Positions 1 through 8,988 are shown, numbered from the stretch's first letter. The stretch: DNA of 41,199 nt from CAZWRK01 sp964635875 (GCA_964635875.1 CAZWRK010000023.1:1-41199), one strand, 5' to 3'. Notes: generated from the letters alone by a model not told the origin. A program made the numbers and translations.

Positions 1-410
1 ATCAGGGTCGGGGTTTCGTCGCAGGCATAGCCAAACATCAAGCCTTGGTCGCCCGCGCCTTGGTCGAGGTCGAGGCCTTCGCCTTCGTTCACGCCTTGGG
101 CGATATCGGGCGACTGCTTGTCGTAGCCAACCAAAACTGCGCAGCCTTTGGCATCAAAGCCGAGGTCTGAGGTGTTGTAACCAATGCGCTTGATGGTTTC
201 GCGGGCGATTTGGATGTAGTCGATATTGGCGTGGGTGGTGATTTCACCCGCCAGCACGACCAGACCGGTGTTCACTAATGTCTCTGCCGCGACACGGGCG
301 TGTTTATCTTGCGTCAAGATCGCGTCGAGAATCGCATCAGAAATTTGGTCGGCAACTTTATCGGGATGGCCTTCGGAAACGGATTCCGAGGTGAACAAGT
401 ATTCGCTCAT
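1..410 (-). CDS. metK: S-adenosylmethionine synthetase, N-terminal part (3' end outside window)
   Basis: Makes S-adenosylmethionine from methionine and ATP in the cytoplasm. The visible 136 residues begin MSEYLFTSESVSEGHPDKVA, the classic MetK N-terminus with the ATP-contacting GHPDK motif, and continue through a CAVLVGYDKQSPDIAQGV stretch and a GAGDQGLMFGYACDET stretch that line the active site in this family. The start ATG lies at 408-410, with AAGGA about 10 bases upstream on the minus strand. The gene runs off the left edge, so about two thirds of the roughly 390-residue protein is missing. It is divergent from the acyltransferase gene at 519. No SAM riboswitch was recognised in the short gap. 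Identification by motif is very secure. Confidence 0.97.
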   Translation of the reverse strand, partial: MSEYLFTSESVSEGHPDKVADQISDAILDAILTQDKHARVAAETLVNTGLVVLAGEITTHANIDYIQIARETIKRIGYNTSDLGFDAKGCAVLVGYDKQSPDIAQGVNEGEGLDLDQGAGDQGLMFGYACDETPTL

Positions 411-518
411 GCTTAAGGGGTCCTTGGTACAGGCAAAGAAAGGTAATTACGGCAGATTTCGGCCTGAGCAGCAAACCGGCTAGAATGGCAGACCTTATTT
501 ATCCAGCGCGTACCGAAC

Positions 519-1406
519 ATGATGTCCCGACTTTTGCTGGCGATTTGCCGTCTGGCCGCACACTTGCCTCTTGGCGTTTTACAAGCCCTTGGCGCGCTAC
601 TAGGGCGTGCGATGCTGATGTTCTCGTCGCGCTTTGCCCAGCGCATCGACGAGAATCTCCGTGTGAGTCAAATAGGCGGAACTTATCAGGAACATCAAGC
701 GCTGGTCAAACAGACCGCCCGCCACATTGGGATGGGCGGGATCGAACTGCTACTCGCGTGGTTTCGGCCGTCCAGCGAGGTCGCCGCCTTGGTGAAACAT
801 TGCGAAGGCTGGGAACATGTCGAAGCTTCGCTGGCAGCAGGTCGGGGCATTTTGTTCGTGACACCGCACTTGGGCAATTACGACATTGCGGGCCGTTACT
901 TGAGCGAAAGACTGCCGTGCCCGCTGACGGCCATGTATCGTCCGCCTAAATTGGCGTGGTTAGAACCGATTATGAACGCGGGTCGCGCCCGTGATACTGC
1001 AAAAACAGCACCGGCGACCGGCGCGGGGGTGCGTTTGGTGATGAAGGCGCTGAAAAGCGGCGAGGCGACGATTATTTTGCCGGATCAGGTGCCCGGCCAA
1101 GGGGATGGTGAATGGGCGCCGTTCTTTGGGCGACCGGCCTACACCATGACCTTGGTGCCGCGTTTGGGCCAGATGAATCAGGTTGATGTGTTGTTTTTCT
1201 ATGGTCGTCGTTTAGCGCGTGGCGAAGGATTTTCGGTACATATTCGCCCCTTAAACGAGCCATTTGATGGCGAGCGCAGCGAGGATGCCCGCCGCTTAAA
1301 CGCCATGGTAGAAACCCTGATTCGAGAAGCGCCCGAGCAGTATTTGTGGAGCTATAACCGCTATAAAACGCCGTCTGGCGTGACGCCGCCTTCTTCAACG
1401 CATTGA
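519..1406 (+). CDS. LpxL/HtrB-family lipid A acyltransferase (first of tandem pair)
   Basis: Predicted to transfer a secondary acyl chain from acyl-ACP to a lipid A precursor at the inner membrane. The 295-residue length is normal for the LpxL/LpxM family. A hydrophobic N-terminal segment (about residues 4-37) would anchor it. The catalytic H-x4-D motif is HLGNYD at residues 117-122, and the family's C-terminal PEQYLWSYNRYK signature is present near residue 275. Two adjacent ATGs (519 and 522) are possible starts, and neither has a clear ribosome-binding site. It is followed after 7 bases by a second family member, so the two are surely one operon. Which acyl position and chain length it serves cannot be read from the sequence. 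Confidence 0.9.
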   Translation: MMSRLLLAICRLAAHLPLGVLQALGALLGRAMLMFSSRFAQRIDENLRVSQIGGTYQEHQALVKQTARHIGMGGIELLLAWFRPSSEVAALVKHCEGWEHVEASLAAGRGILFVTPHLGNYDIAGRYLSERLPCPLTAMYRPPKLAWLEPIMNAGRARDTAKTAPATGAGVRLVMKALKSGEATIILPDQVPGQGDGEWAPFFGRPAYTMTLVPRLGQMNQVDVLFFYGRRLARGEGFSVHIRPLNEPFDGERSEDARRLNAMVETLIREAPEQYLWSYNRYKTPSGVTPPSSTH

Positions 1407-1413
1407 GCTTGAT

Positions 1414-2271
1414 ATGAAATTTGCTTTCTTTATTTTGTGGTTACTGCATTGGCTGCCGTTGTCGTGGATCGACAAATTGGCGCGCCCTTTATCTTGGATC
1501 GGTTGGAAATTGGCGCACGAGCGGCGTCATGTGGGCATGACCAATTTGCGCATGTGCTTTCCTGAAAAGGATGAGGCATGGCGAGCGAAGATTATTCGTG
1601 AAAATTTTCACGGGATGGTGCGGATGATTTTGGAGTACGGCGTGATGTGGCATGCCTCACCCGAGCGTTTAAAGCGTTTGGTGACGCTGAAAAACATGCA
1701 CCATCTCGAAGCGCATCGCGATGAAAATGTGGTGCTGCTCTATTCCCACTTTGTCGGCTTAGAAATGTGCGCGTATCGGTTTAATTTAGAGCGGGCTTTT
1801 GTGGGAATGTATTCCAAGCAAAAAAATGCGCAATTTGATCAACGCATCTACGAAGGGCGGATGCGGTTTAACAATGCCAAAATGCTATCGCGCCAAGAGG
1901 GCGTGCGTTCTATTGTGCGGGCGATGCGCGATCACACGCCGTTGCTGTACGTGCCTGATCAGGATCTTGGTCCGAAAGAATCCATTTTTGTACCCTTTTT
2001 TGGGCATCCAGCCGCCACGATTAGCAGTTTGTCGCGTTTAGCAAAATTGGCGAAAGCGCGTGTGGTACCGGTGGTGGCACGGCGGATTGGGCATCGCTAT
2101 GAAATGGAGTTTTTTCCCGCGTGGGAGGATTTTCCGACTGAAGATATTGTGGCCGATACGCGGCGCATGAATGCGTTTGTGGAAGCGCGAATTCGTGAGC
2201 AGCCCGAGCAGTATTTTTGGTTGCACAAGCGTTTCAAAACCCGACCCGAAGGTGAAGCGCGGATCTATTAA
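1414..2271 (+). CDS. LpxL/LpxM-family lipid A acyltransferase (second of tandem pair)
   Basis: A second lysophospholipid-acyltransferase-like enzyme of 285 residues, probably adding the other secondary acyl chain to lipid A. The catalytic motif is the Glu form, HFVGLE at residues 112-117, where the neighbouring gene has the Asp form. A DQDLGPKESIFVPFFG segment and a C-terminal PEQYFWLHKRFK motif are typical of the family. An N-terminal hydrophobic stretch (about residues 4-30) suggests membrane association. The gene begins 7 bases after its paralogue and is followed by a bidirectional terminator. The Asp/Glu difference and the low overall similarity suggest functional division of labour rather than recent duplication; that is inference. 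Confidence 0.9.
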   Translation: MKFAFFILWLLHWLPLSWIDKLARPLSWIGWKLAHERRHVGMTNLRMCFPEKDEAWRAKIIRENFHGMVRMILEYGVMWHASPERLKRLVTLKNMHHLEAHRDENVVLLYSHFVGLEMCAYRFNLERAFVGMYSKQKNAQFDQRIYEGRMRFNNAKMLSRQEGVRSIVRAMRDHTPLLYVPDQDLGPKESIFVPFFGHPAATISSLSRLAKLAKARVVPVVARRIGHRYEMEFFPAWEDFPTEDIVADTRRMNAFVEARIREQPEQYFWLHKRFKTRPEGEARIY

Positions 2272-2276
2272 ACGAA

Positions 2277-2306
2277 AAAATAGCCCGATTTGATTCGGGC
2301 TATTTT
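2277..2306. terminator. Bidirectional intrinsic terminator
   Basis: Perfect stem TAGCCCGA/TCGGGCTA (2281-2288 with 2295-2302) flanked by A4 and T4 runs, lying between the convergent acyltransferase operon and the peroxiredoxin gene. It can serve both strands. Confidence 0.9.
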
Positions 2307-2327
2307 GATGGGTGCGGCTGGCGCGAA

Positions 2328-2945
2328 TTACAGTTCGTTTGCGTTTTCTGCCAGATAAGCGGCAACGCCTTCTGGAGAAGCGCTCATGCCTTTTTTGCCT
2401 TTGTTCCAACCGGCTGGGCAGACTTCGCCGTTTTCTTCGAAGAATTGCAGGGCATCGACCATGCGCAAGGCTTCATCGACGTTGCGGCCCAACGGCAGAT
2501 CATTGACGACTTGGTGGCGGACTTGACCGGTTTTGTCGATCAGGAATGTGCCGCGGAAAGCGACACCGCCATCGGTCTCGACATCGTACGCTTGGCAAAT
2601 TTCATGCTTCAAGTCGGCAACAAGGGTGTAGCCCACTTGACCAATACCGCCTTGATTGACCGGTGTGTTGCGCCATGCGTTGTGTGTGAATTGGCTATCG
2701 ATCGACACGCCAATCACTTCGACATTGCGCTTTTTGAACTCTTCCAAACGATGATCAAATGCGATCAGCTCTGACGGGCACACAAAGGTGAAGTCGAGCG
2801 GGTAGAAGAAGACGACTGCATATTTCCCAGCGGTGGCTTGCTGAAAGTTGAAGTTGTCCACAATCTGGCCATCGCCCAAGACAGCAGAGAAGGATTTTTC
2901 GGCATCGTTAAAGAAGGGGGCTTGTTTGCCAACGAGTACGGCCAT
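2328..2945 (-). CDS. Typical 2-Cys peroxiredoxin (AhpC/Prx family)
   Basis: Cytoplasmic thiol peroxidase reducing hydrogen peroxide, organic peroxides and possibly peroxynitrite. It has 205 residues. The peroxidatic cysteine is C56 in DFTFVCPSEL (with T53), R131 in FRGTFLID completes the active site, and the resolving cysteine is C176 in GEVCPAGW. This is the Prx1/AhpC-like two-cysteine arrangement. An AGGAG ribosome-binding site precedes the ATG with normal spacing. No ahpF-type reductase gene is adjacent, so the electron donor is unknown; thioredoxin is a reasonable guess. A -35/-10 promoter and an OxyR-like site lie directly upstream (see separate entries). Confidence 0.93.
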   Translation of the reverse strand: MAVLVGKQAPFFNDAEKSFSAVLGDGQIVDNFNFQQATAGKYAVVFFYPLDFTFVCPSELIAFDHRLEEFKKRNVEVIGVSIDSQFTHNAWRNTPVNQGGIGQVGYTLVADLKHEICQAYDVETDGGVAFRGTFLIDKTGQVRHQVVNDLPLGRNVDEALRMVDALQFFEENGEVCPAGWNKGKKGMSASPEGVAAYLAENANEL

Positions 2946-3006
2946 GAAATTCTCCTGAAATCGGTTTGGAATGCACCCGCCATGAAATGCGGGTTAAGTG
3001 GCTTGA

Positions 3007-3036
3007 TTTATAAATCAGTTCAATAGACTCAAGCAA
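3007..3036 (-). promoter_or_regulatory. Predicted sigma70 promoter of the peroxiredoxin gene
   Basis: On the minus strand TTGCTT (plus coordinates 3031-3036) and TATAAA (3007-3012) are separated by 18 bases, about 60 bases upstream of the peroxiredoxin start codon. The -35 is only moderately good, as expected for an activated promoter. Confidence 0.5.
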
Positions 3037-3073
3037 ATAAGCAATCGCAATCAGCAAGATAGCCAATGCCTAT
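3037..3073 (-). promoter_or_regulatory. Candidate OxyR operator upstream of the peroxiredoxin gene
   Basis: Four tetranucleotides spaced by exactly seven bases read ATAA-N7-CAAT-N7-ATAG-N7-CTAT. The published OxyR consensus is ATAG-N7-CTAT-N7-ATAG-N7-CTAT, so 14 of 16 specified bases match. The site abuts the predicted -35 element on its upstream side, the position from which OxyR activates. The peroxiredoxin gene is a usual OxyR target. The rest of the roughly 300-base gap to mutS shows no gene that I can support. Confidence 0.5.
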
Positions 3074-3247
3074 TTCTATGCAAATCATGGCGGCGCACTG
3101 AAAAAACAAGAGTGCTGTCTGGGAATGGGCATGGCTGATTTTGCAAAAAAGAGCCGTGCTTAGATAATAGGGCGATACCGATTCGCTAAAATTCAGCCCA
3201 TCAAAATGTGCGCTCTGCACCGATCAAGACATCATTGAAAGTATTGC

Positions 3248-5818
3248 ATGACCCATTTATCCCACACCCCCATGATGCAGCAGTACCTTGGCTTGAAAGC
3301 TGATCACCCCGATAAATTGGTGTTTTATCGGATGGGGGATTTCTATGAGCTTTTTTACGCCGATGCGGAAAAAGCCGCGCGGCTACTCGACATTACATTA
3401 ACCAAGCGCGGGCAGTCGGCGGGGCAGGCGATCCCCATGGCGGGGATTCCTTATCATTCACTCGAAGGCTATTTGGCGCGCTTGGTGAAGCTGGGTGAGT
3501 CGATTGCGATTTGTGAGCAGATCGGCGATCCCGCCACTAGCAAGGGGCCGGTTGAGCGCAAAGTGACGCGCATCGTTACCCCCGGCACCTTGACCGATGC
3601 CGCGCTGTTAGATGACAAAATCGACAATCGTTTGATGGCGATTTCGATTGAATGTGGCGTGGTCGGGTTGGCGTGGATGAGTTTGGCGAGCGGGGATTTT
3701 CGGGTCATGGAGCTGCCTTCTGAGCAGCTTTTTAGCGAGTTAGAGCGCCTGCGTCCCGCCGAATTGCTGTTGCCCGAGGGCTTGAATTTACCCGCATTAA
3801 GCAGCTTTAAAATCCCAACCACCACTTTGCCGGATTGGCAGTTCGAGCCGAGCCGCGCCGGTGACGCGCTGGCGCGCCATTTTAAAGTGCAAGATTTGGC
3901 CGGTTTTGGCGTCGATGATTTGATTCCAGCATTAGGTTCGGCGGCGGCGTTGTTGGAATATGCCCGCCAAACGCAGGCGCGTGACTTGCCGCATATCGAA
4001 ACGCTCAAAGTCGATAGCCGCTCCGATTATTTGGAAATGGATGCGACCACCCGCCGTAATTTGGAATTAACTGAAACGATTCGAGGCGAGCGCGCGCCGA
4101 CCTTATTTTCCCATCTTGATGTCTGCGTGACTGGGATGGGCAGCCGCACGCTGCGGCATTGGCTGCATCATCCACTGCGTGAGCGTTCGGCGATTGAAGA
4201 GCGTTTGGGCGCGGTGGAGGCGCTGCTGCCGATTCATGCTGCGATTCATCAGGCTTTGAATGGGATTTCGGATATTGAGCGGATTGTGGCGCGGATTGCG
4301 CTGCGTACGGCACGTCCGCGCGACCTATCGAGCTTGCGGGAGAGCTTGTTACGGTTACCGGCGATTCGTCAGATCTTGCCGCAAAAAGTCTCTGCTTTGT
4401 TGACGATTTTGGGTGAGCATTTGCCCGATTATTCGCCGATTGCGCATCTGCTTGAAACTGCGATTCAAGAGGAACCGAGCGTGTTATTGCGCGAGGGGGG
4501 GGTGATTGCGAGTGGATTTCATGCGGAGCTGGACATGCTGCGTGATATTGAGCATCACGGCGGCAAATTTTTGTTGGAGATGGAAAGTCGTGAACGCGAG
4601 GCGACCGGCATTAGCACGCTGAAGGTCGAATATAACCGTGTGCATGGTTTTTATATCGAGGTCAGCAAGGCGCAGTCGGAGCGCGTTCCGGAGCATTACC
4701 GACGTCGGCAAACCCTCAAAAATGCCGAGCGCTACATCACGCCCGAGCTTAAAGAATTTGAAGATAAGGCCTTATCGGCGCGAGAGCGTGCGCTTTCGCT
4801 GGAGAAGCAGCTTTATGAAACGGTGCTTGATCAACTTGCGCCGCATCTCAGTGCGTTGAAGTTAACGGCGCAGGCGGTGGCAGGAATTGATGCCTTGGCG
4901 GCGTTGGCGCAGCGAGCAGATTGCGATGCTTATGTGCGTCCGGTCTTAAAAAATACTCAAGAGCTGCGCATTGAAAATGGTCGCCATCCGGTGGTTGAGG
5001 CGCAGGTGGAACGTTTTATTGCCAATGGCACCAATTTGCATGCAGGTCGTAAATTGCTGTTGATTACCGGCCCAAATATGGGCGGTAAATCGACCTATAT
5101 GCGGCAGGTTGCGTTGATTGTGTTGCTGGCGCATGTCGGGAGCTTTGTCCCCGCCGATCGGGCGGTGATCGGGCGGGTTGAGCGAATTTTTACCCGAATC
5201 GGTGCCTCGGATGATTTGGCCGGTGGTCGTTCGACTTTTATGGTGGAAATGACCGAAACCGCCAATATTTTGCACAACAGTAATGAGTGGAGCTTGGTGC
5301 TAATGGACGAGGTCGGGCGCGGGACTTCAACCTTTGATGGCTTGGCGTTGGCATGGGCGATTGCGAAGCAGCTGATTGAAAAAAATCGCGCCTACACGTT
5401 GTTTGCAACCCATTATTTTGAGTTGACGCGCTTGGCGGCGGATTATCCGGTCGTGGCAAATGTGCATTTGTCGGCGGTGGAATATAAGGATCGGATTGTC
5501 TTTTTACACCACGTCGAAGACGGCCCCGCGAGTCAAAGTTATGGCTTGCAGGTCGCACAGCTGGCGGGGGTGCCGCAGGCGGTGATTAAACAGGCGCGTA
5601 AAAAATTAGGCGAGTTGGAAAGCGCCAAAGGCGCACATGAGGCGACTGCGGACTTGTTTTCTGAGGGAGGCACGGAGTCAGCGGTGGGTGTCGTAGATGC
5701 GCCGCATCCGGTGTTGCAGATGTTGGAAGAGGCCGATCCTGATGCCCTGACGCCACGGGAGGCGCATGCCTTGATTTACACCCTGCAGCAGGCTTTGCAG
5801 GCGGCGTCAAACCCCTAA
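3248..5818 (+). CDS. mutS: DNA mismatch repair ATPase MutS
   Basis: Recognises mismatches and small loops and recruits MutL. The 856 residues match the usual length (E. coli 853). The mismatch-wedge motif FYE is at residues 32-34 (GDFYELF), and the Walker A loop GPNMGGKST is at 608-616. Walker B (LVLMDEVGRGTSTFDG) and the ATHYFEL switch follow. The C-terminal tail ends in the short helix used for tetramerisation (DALTPREAHALIYTLQQAL). There is no strong ribosome-binding site before the ATG, but the N-terminus aligns with the family. It stands alone as a single-gene unit; the next gene has its own ribosome-binding site after a 117-base gap. Confidence 0.98.
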   Translation: MTHLSHTPMMQQYLGLKADHPDKLVFYRMGDFYELFYADAEKAARLLDITLTKRGQSAGQAIPMAGIPYHSLEGYLARLVKLGESIAICEQIGDPATSKGPVERKVTRIVTPGTLTDAALLDDKIDNRLMAISIECGVVGLAWMSLASGDFRVMELPSEQLFSELERLRPAELLLPEGLNLPALSSFKIPTTTLPDWQFEPSRAGDALARHFKVQDLAGFGVDDLIPALGSAAALLEYARQTQARDLPHIETLKVDSRSDYLEMDATTRRNLELTETIRGERAPTLFSHLDVCVTGMGSRTLRHWLHHPLRERSAIEERLGAVEALLPIHAAIHQALNGISDIERIVARIALRTARPRDLSSLRESLLRLPAIRQILPQKVSALLTILGEHLPDYSPIAHLLETAIQEEPSVLLREGGVIASGFHAELDMLRDIEHHGGKFLLEMESREREATGISTLKVEYNRVHGFYIEVSKAQSERVPEHYRRRQTLKNAERYITPELKEFEDKALSARERALSLEKQLYETVLDQLAPHLSALKLTAQAVAGIDALAALAQRADCDAYVRPVLKNTQELRIENGRHPVVEAQVERFIANGTNLHAGRKLLLITGPNMGGKSTYMRQVALIVLLAHVGSFVPADRAVIGRVERIFTRIGASDDLAGGRSTFMVEMTETANILHNSNEWSLVLMDEVGRGTSTFDGLALAWAIAKQLIEKNRAYTLFATHYFELTRLAADYPVVANVHLSAVEYKDRIVFLHHVEDGPASQSYGLQVAQLAGVPQAVIKQARKKLGELESAKGAHEATADLFSEGGTESAVGVVDAPHPVLQMLEEADPDALTPREAHALIYTLQQALQAASNP

Positions 5819-5935
5819 AATTTAAACCGGCAAAAGTGGTGACGCTGTCTACAATAGATTTGTCGTCACTGCTTGTACGGGTGTGATGAACAAGATACGG
5901 GTGTTTTTGATTGTTGATTGTTAAGGAGTGTGCTC

Positions 5936-6349
5936 ATGTCAGAAGTGTCCGACCTCTCAAGAGGATTGGAACAGGTGTTGGGGCCGTTGGATGTTCAGGT
6001 TGGCGGGTATCGCCTATCTCATCTTCGTCAGCATGCGGCAGAAAGCTTAACCACCTTTGCCGAGTTGGCGTATCAAAGCCTCAATAATATGGGGGTTCAA
6101 TTGCCCCCAGCTGTGGATGTTTTTGCTGGAGAGGATAGCTTACTTGAGATTGATCTTCGTCACCCTGATGCCCCGTTAGCGGAAGCGGCGCTGTGCAATG
6201 ATATTGAGCTGGCGCGCCGCTTTAAAGAGGTGGAAGTGTTGCATGAACTATTGCGTGCGATTGATGGCGCCGGTGATTCATCGCCTGCCATGCATGCTGT
6301 TTTTCATGTCGGTTTAACCTCTATGGGGCCTGTGGCTTTCTTTGCTTAA
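5936..6349 (+). CDS. Small acidic protein of unknown function
   Basis: A 137-residue, leucine-rich, acidic protein that I do not recognise. The start is set at the ATG at 5936 because AAGGAG (5923-5928) lies 7 bases upstream; a further in-frame ATG at 5918 has no such site. There is no signal peptide, no membrane segment and no cysteine pair. The sequence looks helical, with amphipathic stretches around residues 35-50 and 88-112 (NDIELARRFKEVEVLHELLRA is visible there in part), consistent with a small soluble regulator or adaptor, but this is only an impression. It lies between mutS and the convergent rluE. Coding status is supported by the ribosome-binding site and ordinary codon use. Confidence 0.75.
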   Translation: MSEVSDLSRGLEQVLGPLDVQVGGYRLSHLRQHAAESLTTFAELAYQSLNNMGVQLPPAVDVFAGEDSLLEIDLRHPDAPLAEAALCNDIELARRFKEVEVLHELLRAIDGAGDSSPAMHAVFHVGLTSMGPVAFFA

Positions 6350-6386
6350 CGACGTCCCTCCGTAGCCCAGCCCCCGCTACGGCGTC

Positions 6387-7040
6387 TTACTTTCTTCTCA
6401 CGATTCTTGGCTTGTGAACACGCTTTGTCGATGCCGTCTGCTTTGCGGCGTGGGCGGTTGGGGGGCGATGTCCCGCCCAGAGCGTGTCGATTTCGGCGGG
6501 TGTCAGTGCTCGCCACGCGCCAAGCGCTAGACCGTCCAGATTGAGTGGCCCAATTGCAGCGCGAATTAAGCGCAACGTGGGCAAGCCTACTTTCGCGGTC
6601 ATTCTGCGGACTTGACGATTTTTCCCTTCTCGAATCACGATTTTGAGCCATGTGGTGGGGATCGCTTTGCGAAATCGTACCGGTGGATCTCTTGGCCACA
6701 CATCAGGCTCCGGCAAAATTTCAGCTTGCGCAGGCAGGGTGACAAAATCCCCTAAATCAACCCCGGCACGAAGCTGCGCGAGCGCGTCTTCTGTTGCGGT
6801 TCCTTCGACTTGTACCCAATAGGTTTTGGCGAGCTTGGCTTTTGGGTGGGCGATGCGGTGCTGAAGCGGGCCGTCGTCGGTGAGTAAAATCAAGCCCTCG
6901 CTGTCCGTATCTAAGCGCCCCGCCGGATAAACGCCCGCAATAGGCACAAAGTCAGCCAATGTTTGGTGCGGTGGTGAGGGACTAAACTGAGAAATGACCC
7001 CGCAAGGCTTGTTGAGCAAAATAACCGTAGACATAAACAT
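6387..7040 (-). CDS. rluE: 23S rRNA pseudouridine synthase, RluE type
   Basis: Belongs to the RsuA/RluB/E/F branch of pseudouridine synthases; RluE modifies U2457 of 23S rRNA in E. coli. The protein starts with the short STVILLNKPCGVISQFS block without an N-terminal S4 domain, which is what separates RluE from RsuA, RluB and RluF. The catalytic aspartate is D44 in GRLDTDSEGL, and the REGKNRQVRRM motif is present. The basic C-terminal tail (about 30 residues, ending KPRIVRRK) may bind RNA. Two ATGs are possible (7040 and 7034), and neither has a visible ribosome-binding site. A strong terminator-like hairpin ends only about a dozen bases upstream of the start, which is odd for the first gene of a transcript. 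Confidence 0.88.
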   Translation of the reverse strand: MFMSTVILLNKPCGVISQFSPSPPHQTLADFVPIAGVYPAGRLDTDSEGLILLTDDGPLQHRIAHPKAKLAKTYWVQVEGTATEDALAQLRAGVDLGDFVTLPAQAEILPEPDVWPRDPPVRFRKAIPTTWLKIVIREGKNRQVRRMTAKVGLPTLRLIRAAIGPLNLDGLALGAWRALTPAEIDTLWAGHRPPTAHAAKQTASTKRVHKPRIVRRK

Positions 7041-7045
7041 GTATC

Positions 7046-7080
7046 AAAAAAGGGAACGGCTAGTATACCGTTCCCTTTTT
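7046..7080. terminator. Strong hairpin between aceK and rluE
   Basis: A 13-bp perfect inverted repeat, AAAAAGGGAACGG with CCGTTCCCTTTTT (7047-7059 with 7068-7080), loop of 8. On the minus strand it follows aceK and has a run of T, so it looks like the aceK terminator. It also lies immediately before the rluE start codon and could act as a leader attenuator for that gene. Confidence 0.8.
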
Positions 7081-7106
7081 AAAGATGGCCGATTGTGGCG
7101 CGACGT

Positions 7107-8870
7107 TTATCCCGCAGACTTGCTGCGTGCGGAGTGACTAAATCGCAGCGATTGCGGATACGGATAGCAGTCTTCGACACGGCCTTCGCGGATTTTTTGC
7201 TGTCGTGCCTGCCAGAATTCAGCCGTGAGCAGATCGCGGTGATACTTCAAGAACATCCGCCGTGTTTCATGATTGCCGAGCAAGAAAGTGCCGAACTCTT
7301 CGGGGAAGACATCGTTGCGCGCAACCGGATACCACGGTTCCGAAGCCATCTCCATTTCTGGATTCGGTGCAGGTGGAATCTTGCGGAAGTTGCAATCGGT
7401 CATGTATTCGATTTCGTCATAGTCATAGAAAATCACGCGACCATAACGGGTGACACCAAAGTTTTTCCACAGCATGTCGCCGGGGAAAATATTGGCCGTT
7501 GCCAATTCTCGAATCGCATCGCCGTACTCGCGGATGGCGTGTTCTTTTTGCTCGGGCGTCGCGTTTTCGATGTAAATATTGAGCGGTTTCATGCGGCGTT
7601 CGATATAAAGATGCTGAATGATGATGCTGTCTTCAGTTTCTTCGATGATCGACGGGGCGAGGGTGCGGAGTTGCTCAATCAGCTCGGGATCAAACCGGTT
7701 TTTCGGGAACGCGACATTCGAAAAGTCGAGGGTGTCGGCCATGCGACCGACGCGATCATGTTGTTTCACGAGCTGATATTTGCGCTTAACCGTTGCGTGA
7801 TCGACTTCTTTACTGGCGCCAAAAACGTCTTTGATAATTTTGAACACATACGGAAAAGATGGTAGCAAAAACACCAACATCACCAACCCCGGAATCCCCG
7901 GAGCAATGGTGAAATTGTCGTTGGAGTGCTTAAGGTGGTGCATAAAGTCACGGTAGAAGGTGTTTTTACCCTGCTTTTGCAGACCAAGCATGGTGTACAG
8001 CTCGGCTTTGGTTTTCGTCGGCAAAATCGATCGTAAAAATTGTACGTAGCCGGATGGAACTTCCATTTCAACCAAGAAATAGGCCCGCGAAAACGAGAAC
8101 AGCACACCAATACGCCATGCTTCTAACAAGATCGTATCTAGGCGTAAACGGCCATCGTCGTTAAACATCACTGGAATGGCAAAGGGGTAGATTTGCGCGC
8201 CATTGACGACTTTGCCGATGATCCATGCGGTTTTGTTGCGGTAGAACGCCGAATGCAAAATTTGAATTTGATAGCTGACTTCGGGTTGCGGCCATGCGCT
8301 GCCAAGGTGGTCAAAAATCGCACGTAAGACGTGTTGAATATCCCGATTCAGATCAGCAAAGGGAATTTTCCAGTCGAAATCTTCGATGATTTTGCGAATA
8401 GTCGCGCGCAGTCCGGCTTTGGCGGGGTAGTAGCTGCGGTAAGTCGGCGGATCCGTTTCGATGTACTCGGTGGAAATAATCGGCCGTACAAAAATGAAGT
8501 CGTTATTGAAGTAGTTGCGGTGAAGGATGCGGGTGAAGACAGAGTTAAAAAAGGTCTCGGCCAGTTCGGGTTGGCGGTGGTTCACCAGCATCCCGATGAA
8601 ATGCAGCTTCACTTGTTGCCAGACCGATTCATCTAAGGAGTCGGCTTGGAATTCGTCATGCAGGCGGGCGGTGGTTTCAATCACGCGCTCATCATAAAAA
8701 TCGATCCGTTCTTGAATGGTGTGCTGCATCCCGATCCAGTCTTGTGATTCGAACTGGGCTTTGGCGCGGGCGCTGCATTCACGAAATAAACGGTAATGTC
8801 GGTTAAAACCATCGATCAACGCCTGTGCAATATCCCATGCGATGGGGTGACGGGTGACGGCAATGTTCAT
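7107..8870 (-). CDS. aceK: Isocitrate dehydrogenase kinase/phosphatase
   Basis: Bifunctional enzyme that phosphorylates Icd to push isocitrate into the glyoxylate shunt and dephosphorylates it to restore the TCA cycle. It has 587 residues (E. coli 578). The ATP-binding lysine is K344 within LPSFPYVFKIIKD, and the kinase-fold catalytic segment is FPGDMLWKNFG with D465 and N470. The metal-binding aspartate is D483 in FYDYDEI. All three sit at a constant offset of 8 from the E. coli residues K336, D457/N462 and D475, which strongly supports a working enzyme. It is not linked to aceBA here; its substrate gene icd lies 1.7 kb away on the other strand. Confidence 0.97.
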   Translation of the reverse strand: MNIAVTRHPIAWDIAQALIDGFNRHYRLFRECSARAKAQFESQDWIGMQHTIQERIDFYDERVIETTARLHDEFQADSLDESVWQQVKLHFIGMLVNHRQPELAETFFNSVFTRILHRNYFNNDFIFVRPIISTEYIETDPPTYRSYYPAKAGLRATIRKIIEDFDWKIPFADLNRDIQHVLRAIFDHLGSAWPQPEVSYQIQILHSAFYRNKTAWIIGKVVNGAQIYPFAIPVMFNDDGRLRLDTILLEAWRIGVLFSFSRAYFLVEMEVPSGYVQFLRSILPTKTKAELYTMLGLQKQGKNTFYRDFMHHLKHSNDNFTIAPGIPGLVMLVFLLPSFPYVFKIIKDVFGASKEVDHATVKRKYQLVKQHDRVGRMADTLDFSNVAFPKNRFDPELIEQLRTLAPSIIEETEDSIIIQHLYIERRMKPLNIYIENATPEQKEHAIREYGDAIRELATANIFPGDMLWKNFGVTRYGRVIFYDYDEIEYMTDCNFRKIPPAPNPEMEMASEPWYPVARNDVFPEEFGTFLLGNHETRRMFLKYHRDLLTAEFWQARQQKIREGRVEDCYPYPQSLRFSHSARSKSAG

Positions 8871-8988
8871 AGGCGATCCTCTTTGTATTTATATTTATGT
8901 TTTGACTATTTCTCACAAAAGCCCATAAGCATAACCCGCCCTTAGATGTTTTGGAAAAAACTCTTGTAGATGGTGCCTACGCGGCGCA

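Noticed and set aside
411..518. SAM riboswitch in front of metK
   Set aside because: The gap is short and no known SAM riboswitch core could be recognised.
485..949. Alternative plus-strand frame of 154 codons overlapping the first acyltransferase
   Set aside because: It overlaps the clearly coding 519-1406 frame entirely and has Arg/Ser-rich, non-protein-like composition.
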